Shown in pieces: positions 60,780 to 64,000 of a DNA stretch of 64,000 bases. Within the stretch, counting starts at the first letter, position 1. Each line of letters starts with the position of its first letter. The position numbers were made by a program, and so were the translations under genes. The notes beneath the pieces are model-generated. The model did not search any database. It saw only the letters and a list, made by a program, of their open reading frames with translations, and was not told the origin of the DNA. Source of the stretch: Arcicella rigui (GTDB lineage: Bacteria; Bacteroidota; Bacteroidia; Cytophagales; Spirosomataceae); assembly GCF_034929435.1 (NCBI RefSeq), contig NZ_JAYFUM010000007.1, positions 62,001 through 126,000 of the forward strand. Direction: 5' to 3'.

Positions 60780-61358
60780 ATGAAAAAATTATGTTTTGCT
60801 ACTAATAATTCCCACAAAGTAGAAGAAGTACAAGCTGTATTGGGAAATCGTTTCGAGCTATCTACGCTCAAACAAATTGGCTGTAACGAAGAATTACCCG
60901 AAACAGGGAATACTTTAGAAGCTAATTCTTTACAAAAAGCAAGCTATTTATTTGATAATTATCAGGTAAACTGTTTTGCAGACGACACAGGTTTAGAAGT
61001 GACAGCTTTGAATGGCGAACCGGGCGTTTATTCAGCACGCTATGCTGGCGAACAGCGAAGCCACAGCGATAATATCAATTTACTGTTAAAAAACCTTTCT
61101 GGAAAAACCGATCGTTCGGCTCAGTTCAGAACGGTGATTACGCTGATTATTGATGGAAAAGTTGAACAATTTGAAGGTGTAGTAAAAGGGGAAATCATTG
61201 AAACATTGCGTGGCAATGAAGGATTTGGCTATGACCCTATTTTTATTCCAGAAGGCTTCGACCGTACTTTTGCTGAAATGTCAATGGAAGAAAAAGGGAA
61301 AATTTCGCATAGAGGAAGAGCTTTTGAAAAATTGGTACAATTTCTGAATCAACAATAA
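60780..61358 (+). CDS. rdgB: Non-canonical purine NTP pyrophosphatase (RdgB/HAM1)
   Basis: 192 aa. Hydrolyses ITP, dITP and XTP to protect nucleic acids. LCFATNNSHKVEEVQAVL, FADDTGLEVTALNGEPGVYSARYAG and EGFGYDPIFIPEG are the family blocks. ATG 60780 is chosen because an earlier in-frame ATG at 60750 lies within the preceding terminator. Confidence 0.96.
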   Translation: MKKLCFATNNSHKVEEVQAVLGNRFELSTLKQIGCNEELPETGNTLEANSLQKASYLFDNYQVNCFADDTGLEVTALNGEPGVYSARYAGEQRSHSDNINLLLKNLSGKTDRSAQFRTVITLIIDGKVEQFEGVVKGEIIETLRGNEGFGYDPIFIPEGFDRTFAEMSMEEKGKISHRGRAFEKLVQFLNQQ

Positions 61359-61555
61359 GATATTTGACATCTTATGACAATAGTGTAGTAAAACTATTGA
61401 CTAAGTATATTTTATGTAGAAATTAGGTAGCTACCAATGAGGGTATTTTGTAGATGAAATGTCAGTGTTTAGAGCATGAATTTGATATTGCCTCTAAATA
61501 TTGTAAATTCGGATACACAAATTGTTTTTTATTACCCTTAACATTCCTTATTAGA

Positions 61556-64000
61556 ATGACTTATCGAAAATTTATACAAATATTGATACTGTCAATATTT
61601 GTAATTGCCTATCAATTTACTTATGCACAATATACAATTACTGGTAGAGTAACTGACGCTAAAAATGGTGACCCACTTCCTTTTGCTACGGTAGGGCTAA
61701 AAGGACTAAATGTGGGTGCTCAAACAAATTTTGAAGGGATTTATGTGATAAAATCTAAAGTATTAACAGATTCTATTTATGTAAGTACTGTAAATTATAA
61801 AAAGCGTAGTAAAGTTCTTGACAAAAAAGCTCTTTCTCAAACGATAGATTTCCAGTTGCAAGGCGAAGCTCGTTCCTTGGATGAAGTTGTAGTGTATTCT
61901 GGCGAAAATCCAGCATTTAAAATTCTTAGAAAAGTTAGCGAAAACCGTGAAAAGAATGATAGAAAACGTCTGACGGCTTTTGAATATAATTCATATTCAA
62001 AAATGGAATTGGATGTGGATAACCTTTCGGATAAATTCAAAGAAAGAAAGGTGATGAAGCAAATTCAAGGAGCAATTGCTAAGTTTGAGAAATTGGCTGG
62101 CGAAGACGGAAAAGCTGTAATTCCTACTTTTATTTCAGAGACACTCTCTAAATTTTACTTCCGTGAAAGTCCTTCAAGGAAAAAAGAAATTATTCTTAAA
62201 AATAATATCAAAGGGGTTGGTGTAAAAGAAGGTGGTTTTGTGTCGCAATTGGTAGGGGGAAATATTTTTGCCAATTATAATTTCTATGACAATTTTGTCC
62301 CTTTCTTGGGCAAAGACATCATTTCACCACTTGGTGAAAACTGGAAAGGTACTTATAAATGGTTCTTGGCAGATACTACCGATGTGGACGGACATATTTG
62401 TTATGGCTTAGAATTCGACCCGAAAAATGATAAGGATTTAGTTTTTGTCGGAAAGGCTTATATTGATACTACTTCTTTTGCTTTAGTGCAAATTGATGCC
62501 ACTGTTGGGAAAGAAGCCAACATCAACTTTATTGACAAAATAAAAATTTCACAAGAATTAGAACAAACTTCTGAAGGTGCTTGGCTACCAGCTAAAACAC
62601 GTTTTTTGATTGATATTGCAGAATTGACCAAAAACTCGGCTGGGATGTTATTGAAAATGTATATTTCCAATAAAGATTTTGTGGTGAATAAACCCAAAGA
62701 ATTAAGCTTTTATGATTTGCCCATTGAAGTAGCGGAGGATTCCAAAGAACCCGACCCAAAATTTTGGTTGGAAGCTCGACACGAATCTCTGTCTGCACAA
62801 GATATTTTAGCTTCCAAACTGATAGATACTGTTAGAAATGTTCCTATCGTAAAAACCTATGTAGAAATAGCCGAAATTATTGCCAGTGGCTATAAGCGTT
62901 TTAATAAGTTTGGTATTGGTCCTTACTTAACGTCATTTGCCCTAAACAAAATGGAAGGCTTACGACTAAGACTCGGTTTTAAAACTTATTCTAATTTTAG
63001 TAAAGACTGGATTTTAAAAGGCTGGTTAGGTTTCGGAACAAAAGACAAAGTATTGAAGTACGGCGGTGAAGTAGATTATATTCTTTCTCGCAGACATTGG
63101 TCGGTATTGGGTATCAAACATAGTTACGACCTCGAACGGCTTGGACTTACCCCCGAACTTATCGGAGACAATAAAATCTTTTATGCTTTTACTCGTTGGG
63201 GAGCTTACACTGGGGCCTTTTATCGCAGAGAAAGTGAAATTTTCCTAAAGACTGAACCTACTAAAGGAATTTCTTTTACTGGGGCTTTTACTACTCGTGC
63301 ATTTGACCCTCTTTTTGAATTTCAGTATAGAACCCACCCAGAAGCTGGAAAAAATTCACCAACTTTAGACTATTATAACGACACCTTCTTTACACTCGAA
63401 GCTCGCTTTGCTAAAAATGAAACTTATATCATGGATGGCAACGAGCGAATTGCTTTGGGAAGTAAGAGAGCTCCAACGCTTACGCTGACTTATCAGCATG
63501 GTATCAAAACCTTAAACGGTAATTTTAATTACGACCGTTTTATGGCCAAAGTATTTCAATCTTTCAGAGTAGGTACGCTTGGACGTTCTGATTATACCAT
63601 TCAAGCAGGTTATATACCCACAAATTTACCTGCACCTTTACTGTTTCCACATTTAGGAAACGAAACCTTTTTCTACAACCGTGCAGCTTTTAACACGATG
63701 CACTATTTTGAATTTGTAAGTGATAAGTATGTATCACTTAATTATAATCACAACTTTGAAGGTTTACTTTTCAATCGTATTCCTGCCATTCGCCAATTAA
63801 AATGGCGTTTGATTGCTTCGGCGAATGTACTCTTTGGTAGCCAAAGAGAGCAAAATAAAGAATTGATGCAAGATGCAATTCCTGTTATTAATCCGAGGCA
63901 CATCAAAGGTGATTTGCAACCAAGATATAGTTTTTCTGGACTTGACCCCAATAAGCCTTTTGTCGAAATCGGATATGGGATAGATAATATCTTTAAGATT
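61556..64000 (+). CDS. DUF5686 and carboxypeptidase-regulatory-like domain protein (3' truncated by window)
   Basis: The frame is open from ATG 61556 to the last base (815 codons). Signal peptide ends FTYAQ. An N-terminal CarboxypepD_reg-like domain follows (YTITGRVTDAKNGDPLPFATVGLKG, TNFEGIYVI), then EVVVYSGENPAFKILRKVSENREKN, the DUF5686 opening. The rest is beta-rich with alternating aromatic strands, as expected for an outer-membrane barrel. Similar proteins are widespread in Bacteroidota; function unknown. The preceding 197 bp show no gene and no full-consensus promoter. Confidence 0.9.
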   Translation, partial: MTYRKFIQILILSIFVIAYQFTYAQYTITGRVTDAKNGDPLPFATVGLKGLNVGAQTNFEGIYVIKSKVLTDSIYVSTVNYKKRSKVLDKKALSQTIDFQLQGEARSLDEVVVYSGENPAFKILRKVSENREKNDRKRLTAFEYNSYSKMELDVDNLSDKFKERKVMKQIQGAIAKFEKLAGEDGKAVIPTFISETLSKFYFRESPSRKKEIILKNNIKGVGVKEGGFVSQLVGGNIFANYNFYDNFVPFLGKDIISPLGENWKGTYKWFLADTTDVDGHICYGLEFDPKNDKDLVFVGKAYIDTTSFALVQIDATVGKEANINFIDKIKISQELEQTSEGAWLPAKTRFLIDIAELTKNSAGMLLKMYISNKDFVVNKPKELSFYDLPIEVAEDSKEPDPKFWLEARHESLSAQDILASKLIDTVRNVPIVKTYVEIAEIIASGYKRFNKFGIGPYLTSFALNKMEGLRLRLGFKTYSNFSKDWILKGWLGFGTKDKVLKYGGEVDYILSRRHWSVLGIKHSYDLERLGLTPELIGDNKIFYAFTRWGAYTGAFYRRESEIFLKTEPTKGISFTGAFTTRAFDPLFEFQYRTHPEAGKNSPTLDYYNDTFFTLEARFAKNETYIMDGNERIALGSKRAPTLTLTYQHGIKTLNGNFNYDRFMAKVFQSFRVGTLGRSDYTIQAGYIPTNLPAPLLFPHLGNETFFYNRAAFNTMHYFEFVSDKYVSLNYNHNFEGLLFNRIPAIRQLKWRLIASANVLFGSQREQNKELMQDAIPVINPRHIKGDLQPRYSFSGLDPNKPFVEIGYGIDNIFKI

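Overview
The window is AT-rich DNA from a Bacteroidota bacterium, most likely a member of the Cytophagales; an Emticicia/Flectobacillus-like relative is a guess. The support is type IX secretion (T9SS) C-terminal sorting domains, several TTTG-N20-TAnnTTTG promoters of the Bacteroidota sigma type, almost no Shine-Dalgarno sequences, a complex I gene set with a short NuoG, a Bat-type VWA/DUF58 cluster, DUF1573, DUF4296 and DUF5686 proteins, and fused E1 alpha/beta ketoacid dehydrogenase. No rRNA, tRNA, CRISPR array or transposase was found by eye.

Layout. 0-5 kb: two tandem paralogous secreted SGNH/sialate-esterase-like proteins with Ig-like repeats (the first is cut by the window edge). 5-9.5 kb: peroxiredoxin, bioB, leuA and a secreted class V aminotransferase. 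9.6-15 kb: TolC/MacA-type efflux pair, VanX-like dipeptidase and a SpmA/SpmB-type membrane protein. 15-21.5 kb: polysaccharide genes (heparinase II/III-like protein, glycosyltransferase, nucleotide-sugar dehydrogenase, epimerase, WecA/MraY-like transferase). 21.6-31.2 kb: a minus-strand complex I operon nuoABCDEF-[glycosyltransferase]-GHIJ. 31.6-33.5 kb: SMP-30-like protein, ABM-like protein and acyl-CoA thioesterase. 33.7-36.2 kb: a second partial complex I set (a second nuoI, a second nuoJ, and nuoK). 36.4-39.7 kb: rplM, rpsI, rpsB, tsf. 39.8-42.5 kb: phosphate porin and PiT transporter. 42.8-47.8 kb: BatA-like, DUF58 and lipoprotein genes. 47.9-50.8 kb: ECF sigma/anti-sigma pair, fasciclin and DUF1573 proteins. 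51-61.4 kb: E1 dehydrogenase, ftsQ, ftsA, ndk, a DHH phosphoesterase, three tandem FKBP lipoproteins and rdgB. 61.5-64 kb: a DUF5686 outer-membrane-type protein cut by the window end.

The most unusual feature is a family of heptanucleotide arrays. At eight intergenic sites, opposing arms of about 4-8 degenerate 7-bp units form imperfect inverted repeats, several starting at or within a few bases of a stop codon. Each site has its own heptamer flavour but the 7-bp period is kept. The same heptamers (TGAGCTT, TGAGCTA, TGAGCTG) fill much of the 3' half of the second nuoI gene. There three heptamers (21 nt) read as a seven-residue repeat, SSQLIAQ, in a roughly 340-residue Lys/Pro-rich tail fused to an otherwise normal two-cluster ferredoxin domain. 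A second, 15-nt-period repeat stands next to the heptamers both in that gene and at the intergenic site near 15 kb. This looks like an intergenic repeat family that has expanded into, and been domesticated by, a respiratory-complex gene.

Other points of note: a glycosyltransferase translationally coupled to nuoF inside the nuo operon; palindromes resembling Lrp sites upstream of a consensus leuA promoter; a structured leader before rplM; and ftsQ-ftsA without an adjacent ftsZ.
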